From Devosia enhydra (GTDB lineage Bacteria > Pseudomonadota > Alphaproteobacteria > Rhizobiales > Devosiaceae): a stretch of DNA of 64,000 nucleotides. Where the stretch lies: assembly GCF_900119845.1 (NCBI RefSeq), contig NZ_FPKU01000002.1, positions 142,045-206,044 of the forward strand, read 5' to 3'. Below, piece after piece: positions 51,222-62,363 of the stretch. How positions within the stretch are numbered: the first letter of the stretch is position 1; each line of letters starts with the position of its first letter. Under the pieces are notes generated by a model. It was given only the letters and a program-made list of their open reading frames with translations, was not told where the DNA came from and searched no databases. The translations under genes and the position numbers were made by a program.

Positions 51222-52163
51222 TCAGCCAGTAAGCATCGTCTTATCGGCGAAGACGAAGGCCTTCTCGACCTGGCCGCGCTCGCGCACGAGGGTGCAGACA
51301 TCGGCAAAGGTCGCGCCTTGGGGAACGGCCCCCGCCCGACGGATGGCGGCGTCGATCTCCTCCAGGACGGTCTGGAAGTTGAGGCGAACGCGATCGGAAG
51401 GATCGGCATAGTCGTTGTCGTTGTGGGTGACCATGTGAACGACCGGCACTGCGGGGTTCCGCGCGAGGACCTGCGCCACGATGTTGGTGGCGATCGTGCG
51501 GTAATCGGCTTTTTCCCAGTCTGGCCGCAGATCCCAGCAAAACTGCCGCCCGCCGCGGACTTCGTGGCTGGACAGATCAACCGAGAGCGGGATGTCGACG
51601 AAATCGAGATCGCCCGGAACCTGCCGGAAGGTGCCGTTGGCGCGGTGCGGATCGGGGGTGGCGCCGGCCCAAATGGCGTTGAGATCGGGATAGACGCGGC
51701 CCGGAATGGAGCAGGAGCCGCCGAGGAACCCGAGCGTATCGAGCACGCCAAAGGTGCGATCATTGGCCGAGAAGGTGCCCGGTCTGAAATAGCGCGGGCG
51801 CTTGCCGAGCCCGGCCATCCACATGTCGGTGGCTTCCGAGAGGATGGCGTATTGCTGGGCCTCACTGAGGCCGCCGAAATGGGCCTTGTAGTGCCCGTCG
51901 GAGAATTTCCACGGATGGATGTGGAGCCCGAGGCAGGCGCCTTCGCCCTCGAGAGACAGAAAGAGGTCACGGTGGGCGTGGCAGACTTCGGGGTGGATGA
52001 TGTAGGTGACCGGCCAGCCAAAGGCGCGGGCCATGGCATCGTAGCCGCGGATGAAGCGCTCGCTTTGTCCATACGTACGGGGCCCGGAGGCGCCGTCGGG
52101 CCGCTCGCCTTCGGGCAGGGGCTTTTCCACGTCCATGGTGATGAGGACATAGATGGTCTTCAT
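51222..52163 (-). CDS. Polysaccharide deacetylase-family protein
   Basis: 313 residues, no signal peptide. YVLITMDVEKPLPEGERPDG opens the NodB-like fold (metal-binding Asp), LGLHIHPWKFSDG gives the HxxH-like motif, and FRPGTFSANDRTFGVLDTLG and HMVTHNDNDYADPSDRVRL follow. Probably hydrolyses an N- or O-acyl group. It is the last gene of a peptide ABC transporter operon (20 bases behind the second permease), so the substrate may be a modified peptide or amino sugar taken up by it. A perfect palindrome GGCTGACTGTCAGCC overlaps the stop. Confidence 0.72.
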   Translation of the reverse strand: MKTIYVLITMDVEKPLPEGERPDGASGPRTYGQSERFIRGYDAMARAFGWPVTYIIHPEVCHAHRDLFLSLEGEGACLGLHIHPWKFSDGHYKAHFGGLSEAQQYAILSEATDMWMAGLGKRPRYFRPGTFSANDRTFGVLDTLGFLGGSCSIPGRVYPDLNAIWAGATPDPHRANGTFRQVPGDLDFVDIPLSVDLSSHEVRGGRQFCWDLRPDWEKADYRTIATNIVAQVLARNPAVPVVHMVTHNDNDYADPSDRVRLNFQTVLEEIDAAIRRAGAVPQGATFADVCTLVRERGQVEKAFVFADKTMLTG

Positions 52164-52182
52164 TTCATTAGGTCCTTGAGGG

Positions 52183-52998
52183 TCAGGTGGAGCGTGGATC
52201 GAGCCAGTCGCGCAGGGCATCGCCCAGGAAACTGGCGCCGAGCACGAAGAAGGTGATGGCAAGGCCGGGGAATGTGACGGTCCACCAGGCGGTATCGATA
52301 TAAGAACGCCCGTCCGACACCATGCTGCCCCAGGTGGGAGTGGGGGCCTGCACGCCCAGCCCGAGAAAAGAAAGGGCGGATTCGAGCAGCACCGCCTCGC
52401 CCAACTGCAGGGTCGCGATGACGATCAGCGGGCCGACAAGGTTGGGCGCGACGTGGCGAAAGAGGATTGACTGGGAGGAGGCGCCGAGCGCAACGCTCGC
52501 CTCCACGAAGAGCGATTCGCGCAGCGTCAGGACGATGGAGCGGGCGTAGCGGGCATAAGGCACCCAGCCCCAGAGGCCGATGACGATGATGACACTCATC
52601 AGCCCGCCGCCGAAAAAGGCGATCCAGGCGATGGCGAAGAGGATCATCGGCATGGCCAGCTTGATGTCGGCAGCGCGCATCAGGAAGGCGCCGAGCACGC
52701 CGCCATAATAGCCGGCGACGAGCCCGACCAACATGCCGAGCGCCGCCGATACGCCGACCGCGCCTATGCCGACCATGACCGAGATGCGCGCCCCATGGAT
52801 GATGCGCGAGAGGATGTCGCGGCCGACATGGTCGGTGCCCAGCCAGTGCAGCGTATCGGGCGGCAGATGGCGGGCCCGTAGCGATTGGCGCAGCGGGTCA
52901 TAAGGGCTGATCACATCGGCAAAGAGGGCTGCGAACAGGACCAGCGCGACGATGGAAAGCCCGATCAGAGCCTTGGGATTGGTGAGGATGCGCGCCAT
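52183..52998 (-). CDS. Peptide ABC transporter permease (DppC-like)
   Basis: 271 residues. HWLGTDHVGRDILSRIIHGA is the OppC N-terminal signature, and EASVALGASSQSILFRHVAP is the EAA loop that contacts the ATPases. Six transmembrane helices. ATG 52998 overlaps the DppB stop (TGATG). Part of a complete inner-membrane Opp/Dpp importer. Confidence 0.92.
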   Translation of the reverse strand: MARILTNPKALIGLSIVALVLFAALFADVISPYDPLRQSLRARHLPPDTLHWLGTDHVGRDILSRIIHGARISVMVGIGAVGVSAALGMLVGLVAGYYGGVLGAFLMRAADIKLAMPMILFAIAWIAFFGGGLMSVIIVIGLWGWVPYARYARSIVLTLRESLFVEASVALGASSQSILFRHVAPNLVGPLIVIATLQLGEAVLLESALSFLGLGVQAPTPTWGSMVSDGRSYIDTAWWTVTFPGLAITFFVLGASFLGDALRDWLDPRST

Positions 52999-53918
52999 CA
53001 CGCGGCCCTCCTAATGCGCGGGTCGAGCAGGGAATACGCCAGATCCACCAAGAGGTTGATAAGGAGGAAAATGACGGTGAAGAGCGCGATGGAGGCGAGG
53101 ACGACCGGATAGTCGCGGCTTTGCAGAGCGTAGATGCTGGCGCGCCCGAGGCCAGGCCAGGAAAAGACCGTCTCAGTGATCACCGTGCCGGTTAGCATGG
53201 CTCCGGCCTGGAGGCCCCACACGGTGACGATGGGGATGCGGGCGTTGCCGAAAGCGTGCTTGAGGATGACCATGTGCTCGGGCAGGCCCTTGGCGCGGGC
53301 AGTGCGGATGAAGGGCTGGCTAAGGACTTCCAGCATGGCGGTACGGGTCATGCGCGCCATCAGCGCATTCATGTACCAGCCAAGCGCAACGGCGGGCAGA
53401 ATGATGGCGGTCCAATCACCGCGACCACTGGCGGGCAACCATCGCAGCTTCACCGAAAAGACGAGTATGAGCAGGATGCCGAGCCAGAAGACCGGCATGG
53501 ACTGGCCGAGCACCGAGACGATTGTGGCGATGGTGTCGACCGGACCATTCCGCTTCGCTGCAGCGGCGATACCGAGCGGAATGGAAATGAGCGTGGCAAA
53601 GACCAGGGCCACGCCAGCGAGTTCGAGGGTGGCGGGCAGGGCTTCGAGCACCACGTCCATGGCCGGGCGGCGGGCGCGGAGCGAGGTGCCGAAATCGCCC
53701 TGCACGGCGTTGACGAGGAAGTCGCCGTAGCGGACAAGCATCGGCCGGTCGAGCCCCAGGGCCTCCCGCATGGCGACAACATCGGCCTCGGATGCCTCGA
53801 TGGGCAGCATCATGCGAACCGGATCGCCCGATGCATTGATGAACAGGAAGACGATGAAGCTCATCACAATGACGACGAGCGGAATCTGCGCGAGCCTGAT
53901 CAGAATGAGCCGTGCCAT
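52998..53918 (-). CDS. Peptide ABC transporter permease (DppB-like)
   Basis: 306 residues. Standard DppB features: first helix IRLAQIPLVVIVMSFIVFLF, DPVRMMLPIEASEADVVAM, RYGDFLVNAVQGDFGTSLRA, and the EAA loop RTARAKGLPEHMVILKHAFG. Six helices. Lies 66 bases downstream of the binding-protein gene. Confidence 0.92.
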   Translation of the reverse strand: MARLILIRLAQIPLVVIVMSFIVFLFINASGDPVRMMLPIEASEADVVAMREALGLDRPMLVRYGDFLVNAVQGDFGTSLRARRPAMDVVLEALPATLELAGVALVFATLISIPLGIAAAAKRNGPVDTIATIVSVLGQSMPVFWLGILLILVFSVKLRWLPASGRGDWTAIILPAVALGWYMNALMARMTRTAMLEVLSQPFIRTARAKGLPEHMVILKHAFGNARIPIVTVWGLQAGAMLTGTVITETVFSWPGLGRASIYALQSRDYPVVLASIALFTVIFLLINLLVDLAYSLLDPRIRRAA

Positions 53919-53984
53919 GTGGTGGTCCTGTTGGTTGTGCGGGGGTGGGGCCGCGGAGCGTGGATCTGCGCCGCGGCCCGGCCC

Positions 53985-55508
53985 TTACTCGCTCACCTTG
54001 ATGTCGTAGGCCCAGACCATCTCGTCGGGACGCGGCGTCCAGTCGATGCGGCTGGTCATTCCGTAAATGTCCATGTTGTCAAAGAGGAAGATCCAGGGCG
54101 CATCGGCATGCACCTTTTGCTGGATCTCAGCGAGGATGCCCTTGCGCTTTTCGGCGTCATACTCGACCAGTTCGAGTTGGATCAGGGCATCGACCTCGTC
54201 GGACTGATAGAAGCGGCCATAGCGCGGCCCGTCGATGCGATAGCCAAGGTGCTGGTCACAATCCATCACCTGGTTGCCGGTGCCCACGAAGTGCATCGGA
54301 TGGGCTTGCGCGGTCCACTGGCGGATGAACTCGGCCCATTCGGGCTGCACATGGGTGATCTGGATGCCGACATCGGCGAGCATGCCGGCGATGGCTTCCT
54401 GAAGCTCCTTGTCCTTGGCGTAGCGGCCAACGGGCCCGAGCATCTCGACGGCAAAGCCGTCGGGGTGGCCGGCCTCGGCAAGCAGCGCGCGCGCCTTTTC
54501 CGGATCGTATTCATAGGCGGGAAGCTGGGCGGCGCCGAAAAGTGTCTGGGTACAGACCGAGGCGTTCTCGATGGCGTAGCCGCCCATCACCACATCGATT
54601 AGTGCTTCCTTGTCGACGGCGTGGTTGACGGCCTGCCGGACGCGGATGTCGGTGAAGGGCCCCTTCATGGTGTCGAGGCCGACGAACATGTTGCGTACCG
54701 ATGGCACGGCCTCGACCTTGAGGCCCTCGATCTTCTCGATCTCGGCGACGCGCTCGGAGGTGAGGTTGGAGATGATGTCGACTTCACGGTTGTTGAGCGA
54801 GGCGAAGCGGGCAAAATCCTCCGGGATCGGGCGGACGACGAAGCGCTCGATGGCGGCCGGACCGCGCCAATAGTCGTCGTTGCGTTCCAGAACGATCTGC
54901 TGGTTCTTGTCCCAGCGGGCGAACTTGAACGGACCCGTGCCGATGGGCGCCGAGCCGAAGGCTTCCTGCCCAGCCGCCTCGAAGGACGCCTTCGGCAGGA
55001 TGGGCACGCGGATCAGTGTTGGCACGACGGTCGCGCGCGGGGCCGGCATCTTAACCAGCACGGTGAAGTCATCGACCTTCTCGACGCCATCGACGAAACC
55101 GCGCAACGACGAGAGCAGCGGTGAGGGACTGGTGGCATCGAACAGCCGTTGGTAGGAAAACACCACGTCGTCGGCGGTGAAGGGCGAACCGTCGTGGAAT
55201 GTCACCCCCTGGCGCAGGGTCAGCTTCATCTGGTCGGGCTCGGGGAATTCCCAGCTTTCGGCGAGGCCGGGCACGATATTGCCCTCGCCATCGCGCCAGA
55301 TCAGCGCGTCGTAAATGTTCATCATCACGCCGACGCTGGTGATGAGGGTGTCGACGGCCGGATCGAGGGATTCCGGGTCGACGCCCTGGGCGAGCGTAAC
55401 TGTCTGAGCTTGGGCAGCGCCCATGGCGAGGGCAGAAACCATGGCGCCGGCCAACACCGTGCGGGCGATGCGGGCGGAAGCGAACGCGAAATCGAACATC
55501 CTGGTCAT
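53985..55508 (-). CDS. Peptide ABC transporter substrate-binding protein (family 5)
   Basis: 507 residues. A Sec signal peptide (TVLAGAMVSALAMGAAQAQ) is followed by DPESLDPAVDTLITSVGVMM, WEFPEPDQMKLTLRQGVTFH DGSPFTADDVV-type motif, and DIRVRQAVNHAVDKEALID, all of the SBP_bac_5 family. Binds peptides or similar ligands in the periplasm. ATG 55508 chosen; a GTG at 55517 is the alternative and overlaps the ATPase stop. Start of the permease-proximal part of the operon. Confidence 0.9.
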   Translation of the reverse strand: MTRMFDFAFASARIARTVLAGAMVSALAMGAAQAQTVTLAQGVDPESLDPAVDTLITSVGVMMNIYDALIWRDGEGNIVPGLAESWEFPEPDQMKLTLRQGVTFHDGSPFTADDVVFSYQRLFDATSPSPLLSSLRGFVDGVEKVDDFTVLVKMPAPRATVVPTLIRVPILPKASFEAAGQEAFGSAPIGTGPFKFARWDKNQQIVLERNDDYWRGPAAIERFVVRPIPEDFARFASLNNREVDIISNLTSERVAEIEKIEGLKVEAVPSVRNMFVGLDTMKGPFTDIRVRQAVNHAVDKEALIDVVMGGYAIENASVCTQTLFGAAQLPAYEYDPEKARALLAEAGHPDGFAVEMLGPVGRYAKDKELQEAIAGMLADVGIQITHVQPEWAEFIRQWTAQAHPMHFVGTGNQVMDCDQHLGYRIDGPRYGRFYQSDEVDALIQLELVEYDAEKRKGILAEIQQKVHADAPWIFLFDNMDIYGMTSRIDWTPRPDEMVWAYDIKVSE

Positions 55509-55513
55509 GTCAC

Positions 55514-57230
<1,717 letters not shown>

Positions 57231-57238
<8 letters not shown>

Positions 57239-58934
57239 CGGCCAGTACCGGCAGGATGATCCGCGAGGGGTGGGCATCGTCGTGCAACACGGCCTGCCGG
57301 GCGATGCGCAGCTCGCTATCGGTGTGGAAGGGGCGGCCGGTATTGTGGTTGCGGTCAAATGCCGGGAAGTCGGATGAGGTTATGTCGAGCCGGATGCGGC
57401 TGCCGGACCTGAAGCGGATGCCGACGGGCAGGAGCTTGATGGCGATCTCGACCGGCTCGCCGGAAGGCATCGGAATTTCGCAGTCGTAGCCCTCGCGGTA
57501 GCGGCAGCGAAGGATGCCGTGGCTGATGTTGACCGCAAGGCCATCGGCGCCGACTTCGATCAGTCGTGCGACGAAATCGGTGTCGGGCGCATCGGTCGTG
57601 ACCCATAGCCTGACTTCGACCGAGCCCGCGAGCACGATGTCCTCGGCGAGCGGGGGGGTCTGATAGACGAGGATATCCTGCCGATCGCGCAGCGGGCGCT
57701 GGTCGCAGGCGGCGGCCTGGCCATCGGGCTCGACGAGGCTGAGGACGGGATCGGCGGGATCGTAGGTGAATCGGTCGGGCGTGGAGCTGGGGGCGGTGTC
57801 GCGCGACAAGGTGCCGTCGCCGGCTGGCATGTTGGCGCGGCCATTGCTGCCGAGGAAGAAGGGCGTGGCGACCATGTCGGCGGGCGGCCAGGAAGAGAAT
57901 GTGCGCCAGTCGGTCTCGTTGAGCAGGAACAGGCGGGCCGGCTTTTCGCCGGCGAGGCCTGTATCGCGGCCCTTGAGGTGATGGTCGTACCAGCGGGTGA
58001 GCTGGGCGACGAGATCGAGCTGGGCGTTGGGGCCGTAGTCGCGCGGGCCCTTCCAGTCCGCCCGGCCTTCATTGTCGTGGATCCACGGGCCGATGACGAG
58101 GCGGTGCTGGTCGCGGGTGGCGGCGGGGCCATGCGCCACCATGCCCGGAAAGTGGAAGGCGCAGTGGCTGAGGCGATCCCACCAGCCGGTGAGCGTTAAG
58201 GTAGGCACCTCCACCTGCGGGTAGCTCGCCTCGAGCGACCAGAATTCGCGATTGATCTCGTCCCAGTAGCGGCGCTGCATGGCGGCATCGGGACCGAAGA
58301 GGTGGTCGGGCACCTCTGCGAGCGGCAGGTGCCAGATCCACTTGCCGCGCAGCAGCCTGTCCCAGTGGTGATCGGCTTCGGCGACGGTCTGCGGGAAGGC
58401 GGTGTCGCCAGCCCTGAGCCGCGAGGAGACGGCCATGTGGTGCTGCCAGCGCAGGCGGATGCCTGTCTCGAAGATGCCCGAGGTGCAATCGAGGGTGCGG
58501 GCGGAAAAGCCCGATGTGGCCATGGCCTTCAACGCGGGCGGGCGGGCCGAGGCCATGCGCCAGATGAGCCAGGAGGGATAGGAATTGCCCCAGGTGCCGA
58601 CCTGGCCGTCGGAGCCGGCGAGGCCAGCGGCCCATTCGCAGGCGGCATAGCCATCGGCCGCCTCGACCGCCTGGCCCTCCTCCGACATGTGCCAGACCCA
58701 TGTGCCATCGGAGGCGTCGCGGCCGCGTATATCCTGGACCACGGCCATGTAGCCGGCGGCGGCCAGCCGCTCGGCAATGCCGCGGTAGCGGGGGTGCGTC
58801 TTGTCGTAGGGGGTGCGGCAGAGCAGCACCGGAAAGCGGCCCGGCCCATCGGGGCGGTAGACATCGGCGCGGAGTGTCACGCCATCGGCGAGCCGGCACT
58901 CGGCGTTGCTGGTGAGGGTGTAGCCGCCGGCCAT
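57231..58934 (-). CDS. CocE/NonD-type hydrolase (S15 family, X-Pro dipeptidyl-peptidase-like)
   Basis: 567 residues. Alpha/beta-hydrolase with YDKTHPRYRGIAERLAAAGY, DIRGRDASDGTWVW, the nucleophile motif GTWGNSYPSW, and a C-terminal beta-jelly-roll (VRLWVTTDAPDTDFVARL, RSGSRIRLDITSSDFPAFDR) typical of S15/CocE enzymes. Acts on ester or amide bonds, often N-terminal X-Pro peptides or acyl esters. Cytoplasmic. First gene of the peptide-uptake operon, so it likely processes the imported compound. ATG 58934 faces the LysR gene. Confidence 0.88.
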
Positions 58935-59042
58935 GTTCGGGTCCCCCGGTCACTGGGCAGTGACGGGACGCTATTGCCTGCCTGCCATCGTGGGAAATAT
59001 TCCTTTCTGGCAGTTTCATTCAAAACGGATATGGAGTGCCCC

Positions 59043-59981
59043 ATGCGGCTGCGGCATATCGAGATTTTCCGCGCCCTGATGCTGACCCATTCGGTGACGC
59101 GGGCGGCCGAACAGCTCAACACCTCCCAGCCGACGGCGAGCCGGTTCCTCGCCGAGCTGGAACGGGAGTTGGGGTTCGCGCTCTTCACCCGCACCGGGGG
59201 CAAGCTTTACCCGACGCCCGAGGCCGATGCGCTCTATGTCGAGGTGCAGCGCAGTTTCTCCGGGCTCGATCGCATCGCCGAGGTGGCGCGCGGCATCGCG
59301 GAATTCCGCGCCGACAGGCTGCGTATCTCTTCGATTTCCAGCTTTGCGCTCGGGCACCTTGCCAAGGTGGTGCCGGCTTTCGGCCGGCAGTTCGAGAGCG
59401 TCGAGATCGCCGTGGACGTGGGCGGATTCGACGAAGTGGTGCGCGACGTCATCGCCAATCAGTGCGAGATCGGCTTCGTGGCCTATCCTGTCGACCACAA
59501 GGGCCTGACCCAGTTGCCGATTCTGAGGACGAACGCGCTGTGCGCCATGCCGGCGGGTCACCGGCTGGCGGAGCTCAAAACGATCACCTTTGCCGACTTG
59601 GCCGGGGAGGCCTTCATTTCGCTCGGGCATGACGTGCCCTCCGGCCGGCGGGTCGACAGGCTGTTTGCCGAAGCGGGGGTGGCGCGGCGCACCGTACTCG
59701 AAACGCGAAACGCGGCGATCGCATGCAGCTTCATCAAGGAAGGGATGGGCGTTTCCATACTCGACCCGCTCACGGTGACTGCACTGCTCGATCCGCGCAT
59801 GACGGCACGCCCCTTCGAGCCCGGAATTACATTCCAGTTCTCGGCGCTTATGCGCTCGGACCGGCCGCTGACGCGGATCGCGCGCAAGTTCCTCGATGCG
59901 GTAGCTGCCACCCCACCCCAGGGGAGACAGGCGATAGCAGCGGAGCGGCCTCAGTCGGCGCCAATCTCATATCGGGAGTGA
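59043..59981 (+). CDS. LysR-family regulator of the peptide operon
   Basis: 312 residues. The winged HTH is MRLRHIEIFRALMLTHSVTR, AAEQLNTSQPTASRFLAELE; the effector-binding half follows (LRISSISSFALGHLAKVVPA, NQCEIGFVAYPVDHKG). Divergent from the hydrolase-ABC operon with 108 bases between, which is the usual layout for LysR control of a neighbour. ATG 59043 has GGAG at good spacing; ATG 59031 is in frame but poorer. Ligand unknown, perhaps the transported peptide. Confidence 0.9.
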   Translation: MRLRHIEIFRALMLTHSVTRAAEQLNTSQPTASRFLAELERELGFALFTRTGGKLYPTPEADALYVEVQRSFSGLDRIAEVARGIAEFRADRLRISSISSFALGHLAKVVPAFGRQFESVEIAVDVGGFDEVVRDVIANQCEIGFVAYPVDHKGLTQLPILRTNALCAMPAGHRLAELKTITFADLAGEAFISLGHDVPSGRRVDRLFAEAGVARRTVLETRNAAIACSFIKEGMGVSILDPLTVTALLDPRMTARPFEPGITFQFSALMRSDRPLTRIARKFLDAVAATPPQGRQAIAAERPQSAPISYRE

Positions 59982-60064
59982 ATGAAGGTGGCCCAAAGGG
60001 ATATTTGCGAAAACGCGCGTGCTGTCGGCATTCTCTCCCCGATGTCCATTTCCCGGAGCCCTCG

Positions 60065-60442
60065 ATGCTTGCCGATGCCCTGCCGATCGTCCGCCTCGTG
60101 CCCAACGACACCCCGCGCATTTCGCGGGTAGTGACCTGCGGGCCGCTGGTCTATCTCGCCGGTGTCACGGCGGCCGAGCCGTCGCCCGATTTTGCCACGC
60201 AAGTGCGCCAGGTGTTCGAACGCATTGACGGGTTCCTCGAACAGGGGGGATCCGACAAGCACCACGTGCTCTCGGCGACGATCTGGCTGGCGGACATCCG
60301 AACCATCGGCGTCATGAACGCGGTGTGGGACGAATGGGTCAGCCGCGACAATGCGCCGGCCCGTGCCACGGTGGAGGCGCGGCTGGCAAAGCCAGAGCTT
60401 AAGATCGAGATCGGGATCGTTGCCATTCGCTCTTCCTCCTGA
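60065..60442 (+). CDS. RidA/YjgF-family protein
   Basis: 125 residues. VTCGPLVYLAGVTAAEPSPD, QVRQVFERIDGFLEQGGSDK, TIWLADIRTIGVMNAVWDEW, and NAPARATVEARLAKPELKIE with the conserved Arg that binds imine substrates. RidA deaminates reactive enamine/imine intermediates of amino-acid metabolism. GGAG precedes ATG 60065. It follows the LysR gene by 83 bases and may serve amino acids released from imported peptides. Confidence 0.9.
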   Translation: MLADALPIVRLVPNDTPRISRVVTCGPLVYLAGVTAAEPSPDFATQVRQVFERIDGFLEQGGSDKHHVLSATIWLADIRTIGVMNAVWDEWVSRDNAPARATVEARLAKPELKIEIGIVAIRSSS

Positions 60443-60617
60443 GGTTCGGGCCCATAGCCGCCCTTCTCGCCCCATTTTGCTGTCGGCACGACAGTCAGCC
60501 AGGGTGGTGCCTCGCTGACGTTGCCCATCTGCCTAGTACAATTTCAAATATGCTCTGGCCCCACGAGCTCATAAGCGGCGACGGTTCGGTTATCGCAATA
60601 TGCATGTTCTGTTGGGC

Positions 60618-60880
60618 TCCAGGGCCACTTGGTCAACCACAAGTGGACGTTTTACATCCACCGGGAAGGGAAGCCGGTGGAGCGCCAGAGAGGTGAACGC
60701 AAGCGGGCCGTCGGCACCAGGCCCCGATGCTGATCCCCGTTGGCGACCAACGACCAGTGGTCGCCATCTCGTCTCCGAACAGCTCACCGACGGTAGCCGC
60801 TGTTCACGGTCGCTGATGACTGCACCCGCGAGTGCCTAGCGCTTGTCGAAGATGTATCGCTCTTGGGAATGGGTGAGGCA
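60618..60880 (+). pseudogene. IS3-family transposase (orfB) remnant
   Basis: Broken pieces in shifting frames match the IS3/IS407-type orfB core: HLVNHKWTFYIHREGKPVER and RKRAVGTR (60620-60730), then a stop, then VSEQLTDGSR, and in another frame VADDCTRECLALVEDVSLLG (about 60812-60870). These correspond to the VNHKR..R, RKRALGTR, DQLTDGRRFR and DDCTRECLALVADTSL stretches of intact enzymes. At least two frameshifts and one stop. No terminal inverted repeats were recognised. Confidence 0.6.
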
Positions 60881-61600
60881 GAGACGCCTATCGTTGGCCG
60901 CGGCCCGACAGGATGACCATCTCCCTGAACGAAGTCGCGCCGCGAGGAGCTATCGTCGTCCAAAAGCAAACGGGACGAAATTTTTTTGCAGATGGTCGAT
61001 GCCCCCGCCCGTCGAGGCCCGGGCGGCCTTCTATCAGACAGGGGTGTGGCAGCGCCACGCTCGGCGCAGATAATGGCATTGTCGAGCAACTTCAGTTAGT
61101 GGGCATCACCCGCAACCGTGGTCTCATCAGCAGTGGCATTCACACTCCCCAAATCGGCACGCGGCAGGTGTCGAGGGTGCGCAACCTGATAGCGGAGCCG
61201 GAGAATGATCCCTTTTTCAGAGGGAACTGTCCTTTCAACGCCGCCAGATAGCCTGCCCATCAGGAGCCGACGCTTCTCGCCCATCGTGCCGGCCTGATCG
61301 AGAGCGGCCGGATCAAGTCCAATGCGCGGGTTGCCGAGAGCTTGTTCCGAAAAGCACTGGCGAGGGTTATGGCGCGGTGACGGCAGCCATCTTCTGGCTC
61401 AAGACGCGGGCCCCGCTGGAAAGAGACCTCTGTCCAGGAGATGGCCTCAAGTCGGGACTGTCCGGTGACCGTGCAGATCGTGCGCTTCGGCAAGGAGCCG
61501 TAGCGACGGCGAACTCCCTGGCCGCCTTCCAGGGATTGAAAAATTTACCGCAAAAGTGCAGCGATGTTAGAAGAACCTAATTCTAGCATCAGGAACGAGC
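60881..61600 (+). other. Decayed mobile-element DNA, no intact gene
   Basis: Apart from the remnant listed at 61280-61450, no frame in this stretch shows recognisable protein sequence. Short GC-rich and T-rich pieces (for example the T7 run near 60980) alternate. Probably leftovers of phage or IS DNA. Confidence 0.4.
61280..61450 (+). pseudogene. Phage small-terminase/HTH-type protein remnant
   Basis: In one frame RIKSNARVAESLFRKAL, and in the next GEGYGAVTAAIFWLKTRAPLER. Together they make the C-terminal signature (VAESL..KA..G...AVTAAIFWLKTRA.W) of a small phage protein that lies upstream of the terminase and of ParB-domain methyltransferases. One frameshift separates them and the N-terminal HTH part is degraded. 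Confidence 0.45.
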
Positions 61601-61897
61601 ATGCAGGGACGGACATACGAGCGATTCACTCAGGGCGACGCGCCCGAGAATGCAATTTTTGTTTTAGTAATATCCCGAAACGGCATCGTCATTGCTGAGT
61701 TAGGGCGTTTTCGTTTCGACGTAAATAAAGGCGAGAATGCTTGGTATATTGAGATATTTTCAGACGTTAGTAGCGCACTACTTGCCGCCGACGCCGAGGC
61801 GGCCTCGACGAGTATCGAGCGAGTGGTCGTCTGCATCGAAGATGACCAGCTCTGGGACCCGGTCTGGGGCGGATGGCGATGGTCCCCAAGCAGCTAA
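61601..61897 (+). CDS. Small unknown protein
   Basis: 98 residues, AT-richer than its surroundings: YERFTQGDAPENAIFVLVIS, IAELGRFRFDVNKGENAWYI and a Trp-rich end (WDPVWGGWRWSP). No family recognised. Base use differs from the flanks, which suggests recent arrival. ATG 61601 without a clear ribosome site. Confidence 0.4.
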   Translation: MQGRTYERFTQGDAPENAIFVLVISRNGIVIAELGRFRFDVNKGENAWYIEIFSDVSSALLAADAEAASTSIERVVVCIEDDQLWDPVWGGWRWSPSS

Positions 61898-62044
61898 GCC
61901 AGCCGGTACGCAACGCGCCTGACCGGACCTTTTTTGCTTCTCCGGCCACCTTCGGAATCATTCAGTCTCGCCTGCAGCCGCTAAGGCGACACTCGCGAGG
62001 TCCGTTCTGTTTCCACAACTTGGACTTGCCTGAAGGTGCCCTCC

Positions 62045-62078
62045 GAGCACACTGCAAACGGTCGTTTGCACTGTGCTC
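62045..62078. repeat. 16-bp inverted repeat upstream of resolvase stump
   Basis: GAGCACACTGCAAACG (62045-62060), GT, CGTTTGCACTGTGCTC (62063-62078): complementary except one position. It ends 16 bases before the start of the truncated resolvase gene. Likely an operator or a recombination half-site of the former element. Confidence 0.7.
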
Positions 62079-62094
62079 ACAAGGAGGCATAGCG

Positions 62095-62229
62095 ATGTTG
62101 AAGGCGGCGGTCGCCTATTACCGCGTCTCGACGCAGCGCCAGGGGCGCTCCGGTCTCGGCATCGAGGCGCAGGGAGCGCGGGTCGGTCAGTTCGCGGGAA
62201 GCGACGTAGCACGCCAAATCGGTTGGTAA
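62095..62229 (+). pseudogene. Serine resolvase/recombinase, truncated
   Basis: AAGGAGG precedes ATG 62095, then AVAYYRVSTQRQGRSGLG, the N-terminus of a resolvase with the catalytic Ser in RVSTQRQ. After IEAQGARVGQFAG the sequence departs and stops at 62229 (44 residues), so the gene is only a stump. Start and promoter region are intact, which points to loss of the 3' part by rearrangement. Confidence 0.65.
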
Positions 62230-62363
62230 GGAACGTCAGAATGGTCGGCAGAAGGTCAAGGGCGCAGCAGAAAGGGCGACGCTCTTTGCGTGCCGCAATC
62301 AGCAAACTTGCTGGCTTAGCGAGTTGGCCTCCAAGGCTATCGAATCCCGCGGTCATCACACTG

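Noticed and set aside
60443..62094. tRNA or other structural RNA genes in the right-hand gaps
   Set aside because: No cloverleaf or CCA-ended acceptor pattern could be formed from the visible sequence.
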